From NCBI GenBank assembly GCA_002347475.1, contig DDXI01000027.1, positions 1-28,308 on the forward strand: a DNA stretch of 28,308 bases. The letters are read 5' to 3'. This document shows positions 8,112 to 15,693 of the stretch, in pieces. The notes below the pieces were generated by a model. That model was not told the DNA's origin. It worked only from the letters and a program-made list of their open reading frames with translations, and did not search any database. The first letter of the stretch is position 1; each line of letters begins with the position of its first letter. The DNA comes from Peptococcaceae bacterium UBA2264. GTDB taxonomy: Bacteria; Bacillota; Desulfitobacteriia; Desulfitobacteriales; Desulfitobacteriaceae. The translations under genes and the position numbers were made by a program.

Positions 8112-9515
8112 ATGATCGAAACCCATTTGGACAAGAAAAGACAAACTATAAAGCTTGGCCTCATCAGGAGCATTCCAAAACTATTCCCCGGAGAAACGTT
8201 CAGGGCCTTATTTTCAATCGGAACAGGCATATACTGTGTGCTGGAGAATTCCGCTATTTCCAAGCGCGAAGTGGAAGAATTAAGCATTATGATGCGAGAA
8301 TGGAATAAAAAAGCCGATGTAATCCAATTTCTTTTTAAGAAAGACTATTATTATTATCGCGTAGAAGACGTGGTCGTTAAAACCCTCCATCCGGTGGATC
8401 TTGAACCCCAAAATGCTGCCCCCTACAGACTCATCCCGTTTTCCACCGGTTTTATAGTAGACTTTGATAATACAAGGGAAGACGGAGACAAGCCTTATAT
8501 GCCTCCGGAAAAATTATACGAAGCCTACTGTTTAAGGCAACAGTGGTTTAAGAATCTTGAACTGGAACTGTCTCACGATGTCAACGCCTACATTACCTCA
8601 GGACACGGCCGGGACCTGATCAATACAGGCGAAGCTATCCATGAAAAGCATATTTCCCTGATAGCAGACATGATCACCCGGGAACGCCGCAATCTCCGCA
8701 TCGTGCTGATTTCCGGACCGTCTACGTCGGGGAAAACAATTTTTACACAAAGGCTTCTCACTCAACTGCAGATCAATGGTTTAAAACCACGCCAGTTAAA
8801 CCTGGACAATTATTTTCTGGATATTGAACAACGCCCTCGCGATAAGCAAGGAAATTATGATTTTGACAGTCTGGAAGCCTTGGATCTTCCGCTTCTGCAA
8901 GAACACACGAGATTACTAATCGAAGGAAAACCTATCGAGGCCCCGGTCTTTGATTACGTCGCCGGCAAACGCAGTGATAAAACCCAGTCTGTGCATTTAG
9001 GAACTGATGAAATTCTTGTTATTGAAGGTATCCATGCCTTAAACCCCAATCTGCTGACTGTGGAAAACCGTGAAACTCTATTTAAAATATATCTTTCTTC
9101 GCTCTTCGGTATCAATATAGATCCAATGAACAGGGTACCTTCAACCGAGGCCAGGTTAATCCGCAGAATGGTTCGCGGTGATATGTTCAGAGGAGTAGGT
9201 CCCGAGCAAACCTTCACAATGTGGCCAAATGTCCGTAAAGGTGAAATAAATTACGCCTTTAAATTCCAGGAAGACTGCGATGCCATGTTTAATTCAAGTC
9301 TGATATACGAGCTAAATGTTTTGCGTCCTTACGCAGAGGCTACACTGCAGAAAATCCCGGAAAGCAGTCCGCATTACGAGATAAAAACACGACTTCTGGA
9401 CCTGCTTGCCTTTTTTGAACCACTGGAGAGTTCCACGGTTCCATTTAATTCTATTTTGAGAGAATATATTGGCGGCAGCACCTATGCCCCAGAGAAAATT
9501 ATAAAAATATATTAA
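8112..9515 (+). CDS. Nucleoside (uridine-type) kinase with ThrRS-SAD-like N-terminal region
   Basis: A 467-residue protein with a phosphoribulokinase/uridine kinase C-terminal domain. The Walker A loop is GPSTSGKT (202-209), followed by LNLDNYF (229-235) and the base-recognition region through FDSLEALDLP (251-260). Residues about 60-190 resemble the second additional domain of threonyl-tRNA synthetase, including SGHGRDLINTGEAIHEKHI (163-181). Family members are often annotated as nucleoside kinase or uridine kinase and frequently carry an extra N-terminal TGS domain. This one is shorter and starts directly with a region ending in FRALFSIGTGIYC. The ATG follows TGGAGATGAGATT, a good ribosome binding site. 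It is a monocistronic gene with a terminator. The physiological substrate is uncertain. Confidence 0.88.
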   Translation: MIETHLDKKRQTIKLGLIRSIPKLFPGETFRALFSIGTGIYCVLENSAISKREVEELSIMMREWNKKADVIQFLFKKDYYYYRVEDVVVKTLHPVDLEPQNAAPYRLIPFSTGFIVDFDNTREDGDKPYMPPEKLYEAYCLRQQWFKNLELELSHDVNAYITSGHGRDLINTGEAIHEKHISLIADMITRERRNLRIVLISGPSTSGKTIFTQRLLTQLQINGLKPRQLNLDNYFLDIEQRPRDKQGNYDFDSLEALDLPLLQEHTRLLIEGKPIEAPVFDYVAGKRSDKTQSVHLGTDEILVIEGIHALNPNLLTVENRETLFKIYLSSLFGINIDPMNRVPSTEARLIRRMVRGDMFRGVGPEQTFTMWPNVRKGEINYAFKFQEDCDAMFNSSLIYELNVLRPYAEATLQKIPESSPHYEIKTRLLDLLAFFEPLESSTVPFNSILREYIGGSTYAPEKIIKIY

Positions 9516-9593
9516 CAGGTATTCATTTATATACTCTTTTCAGATATTGCAGTAGTCATATATTCTGAAGCAGACATACCAACAAGATAATTA

Positions 9594-9644
9594 AATAACC
9601 CAGTATTCTCTGTTATTGTACAGGGAGTACCGGGTTATTTTTTT
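9594..9644 (+). terminator. Rho-independent terminator after the nucleoside kinase
   Basis: AATAACCC (9594-9601) pairs with GGGTTATT (9632-9639), and the stem continues imperfectly through AGTATTC against GAGTACC. It is followed by a run of six T. It lies between convergent genes and may also help end the leftward NlpC/P60 transcript, which stops at 9669. Confidence 0.8.
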
Positions 9645-9668
9645 CTGTTCTCAATATTTATTTAAAAA

Positions 9669-10484
9669 CTATCTTATAACCCGTCTGGCTCCGACATATC
9701 TCTGGGCATAATAGCCCTCTCTAAGAGACGAATAGATTACTCCTCCGCTCCTTGACGAACTGGAATGGATAAAGCTGCCATTACCAGCATATATCCCTAC
9801 ATGGGATATCCCGCCATAAGTATTGAAAAACACCAGATCTCCGGAAACCAGACTATCTCTATTAACCGCGACTCCATTATTATACTGAGAGGCAGCAGTT
9901 CTATTAAGTGAAACCTGGAATTGACCTAAAATATATTGCACAAATCCGGAACAGTCGAATCCACCAGGGGCAGCTCCTCCGTATCTATAAGGTGTTCCCA
10001 GGTATTGCTCCGCTTTTGCCACTACCCGAGAGCCTGTAAAACTATCTGCTCCTCTTGAAATATTTGCACTGGCTGCTGTAATACCAACTTGCAATGTGTC
10101 TCCGGCAAATATCATATTATTGGTTAACCCATTAATGGCTTTGAGTTTGTCAACTGTAGTTCCATATTTTAGCGCTATGTTCCATAAGGTATCCCCTGCT
10201 TGAATGATATATTGAGAAGACGAAATTGCTGCCGGGTTTGAAGGTATTGTTTGGATAACTGCAGGGTTGCTTAAAATAAGGAGTTGCCCAATATGTATCG
10301 TTTCAGAACTTAGTCCATTTAATTGTTTAACAGAATCAATGCTTAGTCCATTTGAATTTGCAATATTCCACAGAGTATCCCCCGCTTTTACAACATAAGC
10401 GGCCGGACTGGCTATAACCACATTACTGCCTGCAAAAAGACTAATAGAAATAGCCAAAACACTTATCAGCCAAACTTTTCTCAT
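9669..10484 (-). CDS. Secreted peptidoglycan endopeptidase: signal peptide, two LysM, NlpC/P60
   Basis: A 271-residue cell-wall hydrolase. Residues 1-26 are a Sec signal peptide (MRKVWLISVLAISISLFAGS, then a cleavage site near VIASPA). LysM domains at about 29-71 and 91-132 both contain the AGDTLWNIA signature and bind peptidoglycan glycan strands. The NlpC/P60 catalytic domain spans about 154-271, with Cys178 in GGFDCSGF, His228 in GGISHVGIY and a third polar residue near His240. Such enzymes cut the stem peptide, usually between D-glutamate and the diamino acid, during growth or separation. The start is supported by TAGGGGTAGG directly before the ATG. Its leader has two nested inverted repeats (10496-10548). 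Transcribed alone. Confidence 0.95.
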   Translation of the reverse strand: MRKVWLISVLAISISLFAGSNVVIASPAAYVVKAGDTLWNIANSNGLSIDSVKQLNGLSSETIHIGQLLILSNPAVIQTIPSNPAAISSSQYIIQAGDTLWNIALKYGTTVDKLKAINGLTNNMIFAGDTLQVGITAASANISRGADSFTGSRVVAKAEQYLGTPYRYGGAAPGGFDCSGFVQYILGQFQVSLNRTAASQYNNGVAVNRDSLVSGDLVFFNTYGGISHVGIYAGNGSFIHSSSSRSGGVIYSSLREGYYAQRYVGARRVIR

Positions 10485-10495
10485 CCTACCCCTAC

Positions 10496-10548
10496 TTTCG
10501 ACATAATTTTGAATACCAAAGGTCTATATTCAATGGAAAGTGTCGAAA
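10496..10548 (-). promoter_or_regulatory. Two concentric inverted repeats just upstream of the NlpC/P60 ribosome binding site
   Basis: The outer arms TTTCGACA (10496-10503) and TGTCGAAA (10541-10548) are perfect, as are the inner arms TTGAATA (10509-10515) and TATTCAA (10527-10533). Their centres differ by one base. On the minus-strand RNA this folds as an 8-bp stem, an internal loop, a 7-bp stem and an 11-base loop, ending a few bases before the AGGGG ribosome binding site. It may be a leader hairpin controlling translation or a double operator. It does not match the ydaO (c-di-AMP) riboswitch that precedes similar genes in other Firmicutes. Confidence 0.55.
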
Positions 10549-10777
10549 CCCTGCAAGAAAAGTATCTATTATTTTTTTTATTATTTTTTTGTATTATTTT
10601 CCAACTTATTTCATATTTATTCTATTGATAAATACCAGGCAGCCCGGATAATCCTGTTTCGGAAATAATTCGATAATTCTATCCTTTTCCAGCATATCAT
10701 CATCCGCTAAATTTTTACTGAAAGGATATGTAATCTGAGTCAATTGGATGATAACACATGTACATAAAATATAGTTT
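10549..10777. other. AT-rich intergenic region, divergent promoters presumed
   Basis: This lies between the leftward NlpC/P60 gene and the rightward reductase remnant. It contains T tracts at about 10566-10590 (A tracts on the NlpC/P60 coding strand, possibly promoter UP-element-like). I see no convincing -35/-10 pair, RNA gene or ORF with a ribosome binding site. Confidence 0.4.
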
Positions 10778-10792
10778 AAGGAGATGATAAAA

Positions 10793-11058
10793 ATGGCTGC
10801 AACTGATTTATAAGCCATTATCTGGATATTGGTGTTATGGGTATGCCCAAAGGATTCAAGTTGATGGCAGGCGGAAATGGAGGTGTTACTCCACGTATAG
10901 CCCATACTATATCCGAAGGGCTCGATGAAGAACAAGTCCTGGAGAAAATCACCAGGATTAATAAAGTCTATTCTGCGGGGGCCAAAAAAAATGAACGGAT
11001 GGGAAAATACATCGAGCGAATTGGTCTGGATATGTTCATCAGTCAACTCGAAGGATAA
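10793..11058 (+). pseudogene. Internally deleted sulfite/nitrite reductase (4Fe-4S, siroheme family) remnant
   Basis: The bases from about 10819 to 11058 encode LDIGVMGMPKGFKLMAGGNG and the following 60 residues, which match the extreme C terminus of clostridial-type nitrite/sulfite reductase 4Fe-4S proteins (GGNGGVTPRIA, then EEQVLEKI...RMGKYIERIGL). The Cys cluster and siroheme-binding part are absent. Upstream, a textbook AAGGAG (10778-10783) precedes an ATG at 10793 that reads only six codons (MAATDL) before a stop and is out of frame with the remnant. The ORF's own first ATG (10837) has no ribosome binding site. The simplest reading is that the original start and 3' end survive while the middle was deleted. 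The intact terminator downstream fits this. Confidence 0.65.
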
Positions 11059-11089
11059 TTCTAATTGTGCCTGGGAACAAGTAAAGCAA

Positions 11090-11142
11090 AAGGGGCTGTG
11101 CTAAAACCTAGCTGGTTTCGGTACGGCCCCTTCCCTTTCTTA
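11090..11142 (+). terminator. Rho-independent terminator after the reductase remnant
   Basis: AAGGGGCTGT (from 11090) pairs with ACGGCCCCTT (to 11132) with one wobble. Inside, AAACC pairs with GGTTT around TAGCT. It is followed by CCCTTTCTTAATTGCTTT. It is a strong hairpin with a moderate T-rich tail, consistent with the end of a once-functional gene. Confidence 0.75.
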
Positions 11143-11288
11143 ATTGCTTTCAGTATTGATACAGATATTTTCCGTAATCTTTGACAAAAGCTTTTTTTCT
11201 GTCAGCTTTTTCTTATTTCTGCCTCCTTTTATCCGAGAGCACCTCAATAGGTAAAAAGTTATCTTGCGATTTATTATAATACTTATAA

Positions 11289-11317
11289 ATGACATAAAAT
11301 ATATGGTATCATATATT
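11289..11317 (+). promoter_or_regulatory. Possible promoter of the beta-CASP nuclease gene
   Basis: ATGACA (11289-11294) and TATATT (11312-11317) are 17 bases apart, 42 bases before the start codon at 11359. A direct repeat of TGATATCTGA lies just after, at about 11323-11343. The surroundings are AT-rich, so a chance match is possible. Confidence 0.35.
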
Positions 11318-11358
11318 TTAGTTGATATCTGATGATATCTGAATCGGAGGTTAATAAA

Positions 11359-12957
11359 ATGAAAATTAAATTTTTAGGCGCGGCACGCACGGTTACCGGC
11401 TCATTTTATGTCATTGATACAGCAACAGTACGTTTCGCAGTGGAATGTGGTTTATTCCAGGGGCTAAAAACCATTGAAGAACGTAACTATAGTGATTTTC
11501 AAGTCGATCCTGCGTCTATCCAATTTTTAATCTTGTCCCATGCCCATATCGATCATTCCGGGTTAATTCCCAAACTTTGCAGGGCTGGTTTCAGCGGGCC
11601 AATATATTGCAGTTCAGTTACAGAAGAACTGTGTCAGGTAATGTTACCGGACTCCGCTCATATCCAGGAATTTGAAGTGAAAAGGAAAAACCGGAAATTA
11701 AGCCGGACAAATCATCGACTGTTGGAACCCATTTACACGATTGAAGATGCCAACAACTGCCTGGAGCAATTTGTTACTTTGAATCTTGATGAAATTCATG
11801 ATGTGGCTACAGGAGTAGAGCTCAGGCTGCGGGATGCCGGACACATTTTGGGTTCCTGTATTATAGAACTGTGGGTAGAAGAAGGAGGAGATAAAACCAA
11901 ACTGGTCTATAGCGGTGACTTGGGCCATGGTAACCAGCCTTTCGTCAAAGATCCCACCGTGGTTGAAGATGCTGATTACCTGCTGCTGGAGTCCACCTAT
12001 GGTAACCGTATACATAAGGAGATGGCTACAAGGCCGGAGAGGCTCAAACAAATCATAGATGAAACCATGGAACGGGGCGGCAACCTGATCATACCCTCCT
12101 TTGCTGTAGAGAGGACTCAGGATTTGCTCTATGACTTAAGTATCCTGCACAGCCAGGGCCAGCTTGACCCCGGTATTGATGTTTATATTGACAGTCCCCT
12201 GGCCATTGCCGCTACCGAAATATTTGAACGCAATTTTGCCCTCTACGACCAGAAAACCACCGAAATGATCAGAAACGGCTTTCACCCCCTGCAATTGCCC
12301 AATCTAAAATTCGCCCGTACTCAGGAAGACTCCATGGAACTCAATAAACTCAAAAGCAATACCATAATCATTTCTGCCAGCGGTATGTGCACAGCTGGCA
12401 GAATAAAACATCACCTGAAATATAATTTGTGGCGTCCTGAGTGCACCATCCTCTTTGTCGGTTATCAGGCTGAAGGCACCCTGGGCCGCAGGATTCTTGG
12501 CGGTGAAAAAGCGGTAATTATTCACGGGGAACAGGTAGTCGTCAAAGCCCATATTGAAAGCATCCAGGCTTATTCAGCTCATGCCGATCAAGTTGCCCTG
12601 CTGGACTGGCTGCGTAATTTTGCGAACAAACCCAAAACCGTTTTTATCGTGCATGGCGAGGAAAAAGCCCAACAGGTCTTTGCCGAACTAGTCCAGAATG
12701 AGCTGCAAATGCACACAGATATCCCCGACTGGTTAGATGAAGCAGAACTTAAACCCCTGGAAATCGTTCAGCCTATCCGGATCATTCCTGGACCTGATCG
12801 GCAGCCTCATGACTGGAGCAAAGCTCTGGCCGCTGAGGAAACTTACTTCAGGGTAAGAAGCAAATTGAACCAGCTCTTTGAAACCCGTTACAACAGTTCC
12901 CAATATGAAAAGCTGACCAAAGAACTCAGGGAACTGGAATCTCTTCTCAATCGCTAG
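11359..12957 (+). CDS. Metallo-beta-lactamase fold beta-CASP RNase/nuclease
   Basis: A 532-residue enzyme of the metallo-beta-lactamase/beta-CASP/RMMBL family, like Ysh1 or YhcR-type RNA-processing hydrolases. Zinc ligands visible are SHAHIDHSG (His61, His63, Asp65, His66), DAGHILGS (His162), SGDLG (Asp187) and, in the C-terminal part, AYSAHADQ and FIVHGEE. The beta-CASP insertion contains IPSFAVERTQDLLY and SASGMCTAGRIKHH. Members act as endo- or 5'-3' exonucleases on RNA, or sometimes DNA; which applies here is not determinable. I chose the ATG at 11359, giving MKIKFLGAARTVTG, because GGAGG lies eight bases before it. An upstream in-frame ATG at 11332 has no ribosome binding site. Monocistronic, convergent with the DUF2207 gene. 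Confidence 0.93.
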   Translation: MKIKFLGAARTVTGSFYVIDTATVRFAVECGLFQGLKTIEERNYSDFQVDPASIQFLILSHAHIDHSGLIPKLCRAGFSGPIYCSSVTEELCQVMLPDSAHIQEFEVKRKNRKLSRTNHRLLEPIYTIEDANNCLEQFVTLNLDEIHDVATGVELRLRDAGHILGSCIIELWVEEGGDKTKLVYSGDLGHGNQPFVKDPTVVEDADYLLLESTYGNRIHKEMATRPERLKQIIDETMERGGNLIIPSFAVERTQDLLYDLSILHSQGQLDPGIDVYIDSPLAIAATEIFERNFALYDQKTTEMIRNGFHPLQLPNLKFARTQEDSMELNKLKSNTIIISASGMCTAGRIKHHLKYNLWRPECTILFVGYQAEGTLGRRILGGEKAVIIHGEQVVVKAHIESIQAYSAHADQVALLDWLRNFANKPKTVFIVHGEEKAQQVFAELVQNELQMHTDIPDWLDEAELKPLEIVQPIRIIPGPDRQPHDWSKALAAEETYFRVRSKLNQLFETRYNSSQYEKLTKELRELESLLNR

Positions 12958-13001
12958 AACAATCATACCCATAATCTGGTATCAGGGTTTACGGCGCCGT
13001 C

Positions 13002-14903
13002 TTAGCGTCCTCCAAAACTGGAGCCGCCTCCTCCGCCTCCTCCGCCGCCGGAGAATCCTCCCCCATCACCGGAACCTGATGAGGCTTTGCTGACGGCTTT
13101 CTCCGCGGTTTGGAGAGCATGCTGGAAAGAATTCCCGATGTTTTCGAAGGAATCATTCAAGGTGTCAATGCCCCTGTAGGTTCCATAAGTCATCCAGCCA
13201 TAGCCAAAATGATAGTCTCCGTCCTGCATATTGGGAAACACCAGTTCCAGCTGTTTTATTACTTCTTTTGCCACTCCCAGGGTGACGGCAAAAACCAGAT
13301 AATGCTCCCAGATGATCAGGCTGGGAATTTCATGGCGTTCCATTTCCGAAAAATGCTCCAGGAATTTCTTGAAGGCCCGCCAGCGCACATAATCTTCCTG
13401 TCCGGAAACTGAGCGCCGCTTGAACAAAGGGGGGATAATGAGTAAGAAGACCCCGGCGATTATCAGGGCGAAGCCCAGAACAACTGTCATAACCGCCGCC
13501 AGTATACTGCCCAGGATAATGAGTCCCACTCCGCCTAATATGCTAAGCAGGGGCATCTTGCCTTTGTCCTCAAAGAATTTGAGTTTTTCACCCTGGGCAA
13601 CTAAACCGGAGGTCCACTCTTTCCAGAATTTATAAAATTTTTCTCCGTTATCCTTGGCGTATTTCTCTATGTCTGTTAAATAAATTTGTTCCTGGCCTTC
13701 GCCTATGTCTTTTCTAAGGAGATCCAGCAGTTGCTGTTCTTGAGGCTGCACTACTGCTTCCTCCGGTTTTCTTAAAGCGGCTGGCTCCGGTGCGGACAGG
13801 AACTTAAGCCTATAGGTGGTTACTTCTTTGCTGCCTAATAATTTAGGCACTTCTAAGGTGGCTTCCTCCAGATAGAGGAATTTGCGCCGGGCCAGATCCA
13901 GGATGGTCGCCGTTATGTCCCGGGCCTGGATGGCTTTAAAGTTCCAGAGGACGCTTAGTTCCGCCGGGCTGTAAACGGCCGGCAGGTCGCGATAATAGTC
14001 ACCCTCGAAAGCGGTCTTATGACTGCGGCCAAATCTGCGCCAGAGCAAGATTATGCCCACCAGGGCGCCTCCTATGACGCCTGCTCCTCCGGCGTACTCG
14101 GCCTTAGCCCACAGGCGCTGCCGGTTGGCCTTCTCTGCCCAGCTTGCTTCTTCAGCCAAAATGGCAGCGAGGGCCGGCTGTTTCGTGTAAGCTTCCGCCG
14201 GGGCCGCGCTGAATAAGGCGGGCGGCATGACCACCCGGCCTTCCAGGAAAGTATTGGCCGGCAGATTATTAACCGCCCAAACAACGGTATCCGGTCCGGC
14301 AAAGTTTACTTCCCCGGTCAGGGGCCCGTGTCCCCAGATTCTGATCTCTTCCCCCTGCTTATATTGTTCAGTTCCCGCCGGCAGTTTCAGGTTTACCTGG
14401 ACTTTGGCTATCTTATTGCTATTGGCTTCGCCGACAAATTTGCGGTACAACTCGGCTGTGTCGCTGTGGATCTTGACCGCATTTATGACCCGGTAAGTGA
14501 CATCAAAGGTGCGAACTTCATCCGAAGCGGCTATGCTCCAGTCAATCAGGATCTGATTGCCCTCGGTTCTGGTCAGATAAGTTCCGGGGGGGCCGTATTC
14601 AGTGCCGGGATTAAATTGATAGGGCTGGCCGTTTTCATTTACGGTCACTTCTCTGATCGGGGTATCGCCCTGGGGTATTTTGATATAGAAGCCACTCCAC
14701 TGCCCGGAAAAATCAACTGTAATTCTTTCTGTTACCCGCATGGAGGCATCAGGAAGAACCTGGGCATCCACTATCAGCTGGTCCATAGTAAGGGAACGCT
14801 CGGCCAGAGCTACGCCCGGGAAAAGAGTTAAGGTCAGTAGAATTCCTAAGACCAGAGTGAGCCAGCCGATTGCAAAATTCCGGGGAAACATTTTTCTCTT
14901 CAT
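13002..14903 (-). CDS. DUF2207 membrane protein with glycine-rich tail
   Basis: A 633-residue envelope protein matching the DUF2207 architecture: a signal peptide (about 1-34, ending GVALA), an extracytoplasmic domain, a transmembrane helix near 272-288 (VIGGALVGIILLW), a cytoplasmic part, two further hydrophobic segments at about 452-492, and a C terminus dominated by glycine and serine (FSGGGGGGGGGSSFGGR). The function of the family is unknown. It follows lemA by 14 bases on the same strand, and its ATG follows AAAGGAG. LemA and DUF2207 proteins are often neighbours, suggesting a joint envelope role. The two genes form one operon here and are convergent with the beta-CASP gene. Confidence 0.92.
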   Translation of the reverse strand: MKRKMFPRNFAIGWLTLVLGILLTLTLFPGVALAERSLTMDQLIVDAQVLPDASMRVTERITVDFSGQWSGFYIKIPQGDTPIREVTVNENGQPYQFNPGTEYGPPGTYLTRTEGNQILIDWSIAASDEVRTFDVTYRVINAVKIHSDTAELYRKFVGEANSNKIAKVQVNLKLPAGTEQYKQGEEIRIWGHGPLTGEVNFAGPDTVVWAVNNLPANTFLEGRVVMPPALFSAAPAEAYTKQPALAAILAEEASWAEKANRQRLWAKAEYAGGAGVIGGALVGIILLWRRFGRSHKTAFEGDYYRDLPAVYSPAELSVLWNFKAIQARDITATILDLARRKFLYLEEATLEVPKLLGSKEVTTYRLKFLSAPEPAALRKPEEAVVQPQEQQLLDLLRKDIGEGQEQIYLTDIEKYAKDNGEKFYKFWKEWTSGLVAQGEKLKFFEDKGKMPLLSILGGVGLIILGSILAAVMTVVLGFALIIAGVFLLIIPPLFKRRSVSGQEDYVRWRAFKKFLEHFSEMERHEIPSLIIWEHYLVFAVTLGVAKEVIKQLELVFPNMQDGDYHFGYGWMTYGTYRGIDTLNDSFENIGNSFQHALQTAEKAVSKASSGSGDGGGFSGGGGGGGGGSSFGGR

Positions 14904-14917
14904 AAGAAAAAACTCCT

Positions 14918-15478
14918 TTAAAATTCTACCTTAACTGCTTGCTGGGTTTCAGGTTCGCCCTGCAGGGTAAAATAATCCGCCATCTGAAAGCCCAGCAGGC
15001 CTGCTACCAGATTATTGGGGAATACTTCAATTTTGGTGTTGAATTTCTGCACTGTATCATTGTAGAACTGACGGGCAAAAGCTATCTTGCTCTCGGTATC
15101 GCTCAGTTCTCCCTGCAGCTGCAGAAAATTAGTATTAGCTTTCAGTTCCGGATAAGCTTCCGCTACCGCAAACATAGACCTTAAAGCTCCGCTGAGCATA
15201 TTTTCCGCCTCGGCCTGTTCTTTCACATTTCCTGCTGCCATAGCCATGTTCCTGGCTTGGGTAACACTTTCCAAAGTAGATTTTTCATGCTGGGCATAGC
15301 CCTTGACTGTATTGACCAGATTAGGAATCAAATCATAGCGCCGTTTAAGCTGCACGTCTACCTGAGACCAGGCATTTTTCACTCTTTGCCGTAATTGCAC
15401 CAGACTGTTGTAGATACTAACTAAAAACACGGCCAATAAAACTGCCAAAATCACGATAGCTATCCATCCACTTGCCAT
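14918..15478 (-). CDS. lemA: LemA family protein
   Basis: The 186-residue length is typical of LemA. An N-terminal hydrophobic anchor (IAIVILAVLLAVFLVSIYNS, about 6-25) is followed by the family signature LRQRVKNAWSQVDVQLKRR and YDLIPNLVNTVKGYA. The rest is helical and coiled-coil-like, with PELKANTNFLQLQGELSDTE and FNTKIEVFPNNLVAG-type motifs. The topology is predicted as a single anchor with the helical domain outside or inside unresolved; molecular function is unknown. The ATG follows GAGGAGGAAGAAAA. First gene of the lemA-DUF2207 operon; about 210 bases of non-coding sequence separate it from the CoA-transferase terminator region. Confidence 0.95.
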   Translation of the reverse strand: MASGWIAIVILAVLLAVFLVSIYNSLVQLRQRVKNAWSQVDVQLKRRYDLIPNLVNTVKGYAQHEKSTLESVTQARNMAMAAGNVKEQAEAENMLSGALRSMFAVAEAYPELKANTNFLQLQGELSDTESKIAFARQFYNDTVQKFNTKIEVFPNNLVAGLLGFQMADYFTLQGEPETQQAVKVEF

Positions 15479-15658
15479 TTTTCTTCCTCCTCTTTCCTAA
15501 ACATAATGAATCCTTTGCTTTTCCGCAGTTTCCGTTTAATACCATTGGATAGTCTCATTTTAACTTATTACAGGCTTCTTGTCTGCCTGGTTTTCCGGGT
15601 TTATTTCGATATACAAGCTTCATAGAATAATGCAAAAAGCCCTGGACAATAAGATAAA

Positions 15659-15693
15659 ACCCCAAAAACAAAAACCGACCTTAGCGATCGGTT
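15659..15693 (-). terminator. Rho-independent terminator overlapping the CoA-transferase-GNAT stop codon
   Basis: AACCGA (15673-15678) and TCGGTT (15688-15693) form the stem, which includes the first bases of the stop codon region. On the minus strand it is followed by TTTTTGTTTTTGGGG. The hairpin starting inside the stop codon is unusually compact. Confidence 0.75.

Noticed and set aside
10484..10610. ydaO (c-di-AMP) riboswitch before the NlpC/P60 gene
   Set aside because: The nested dyad is too small and the conserved ydaO core motifs are absent.
10606..11046. 146-codon ORF on the minus strand opposite the reductase remnant
   Set aside because: No ribosome binding site, low-complexity unnatural composition, and it is antisense to a recognisable reductase C terminus.
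11332..11358. Upstream start for the beta-CASP nuclease
   Set aside because: The ATG at 11332 lacks a ribosome binding site, whereas GGAGG is correctly placed before 11359, where family homology begins.
12990..12999. ACGGCGCCGT palindrome between convergent genes as a terminator
   Set aside because: It is only 10 bases with no loop and no T tract on either strand; insufficient for a terminator call.
13010..13080. Glycine-codon run at the end of the DUF2207 gene as a DNA repeat
   Set aside because: It is the normal Gly/Ser-rich tail of DUF2207 proteins, not a separate repeat element.
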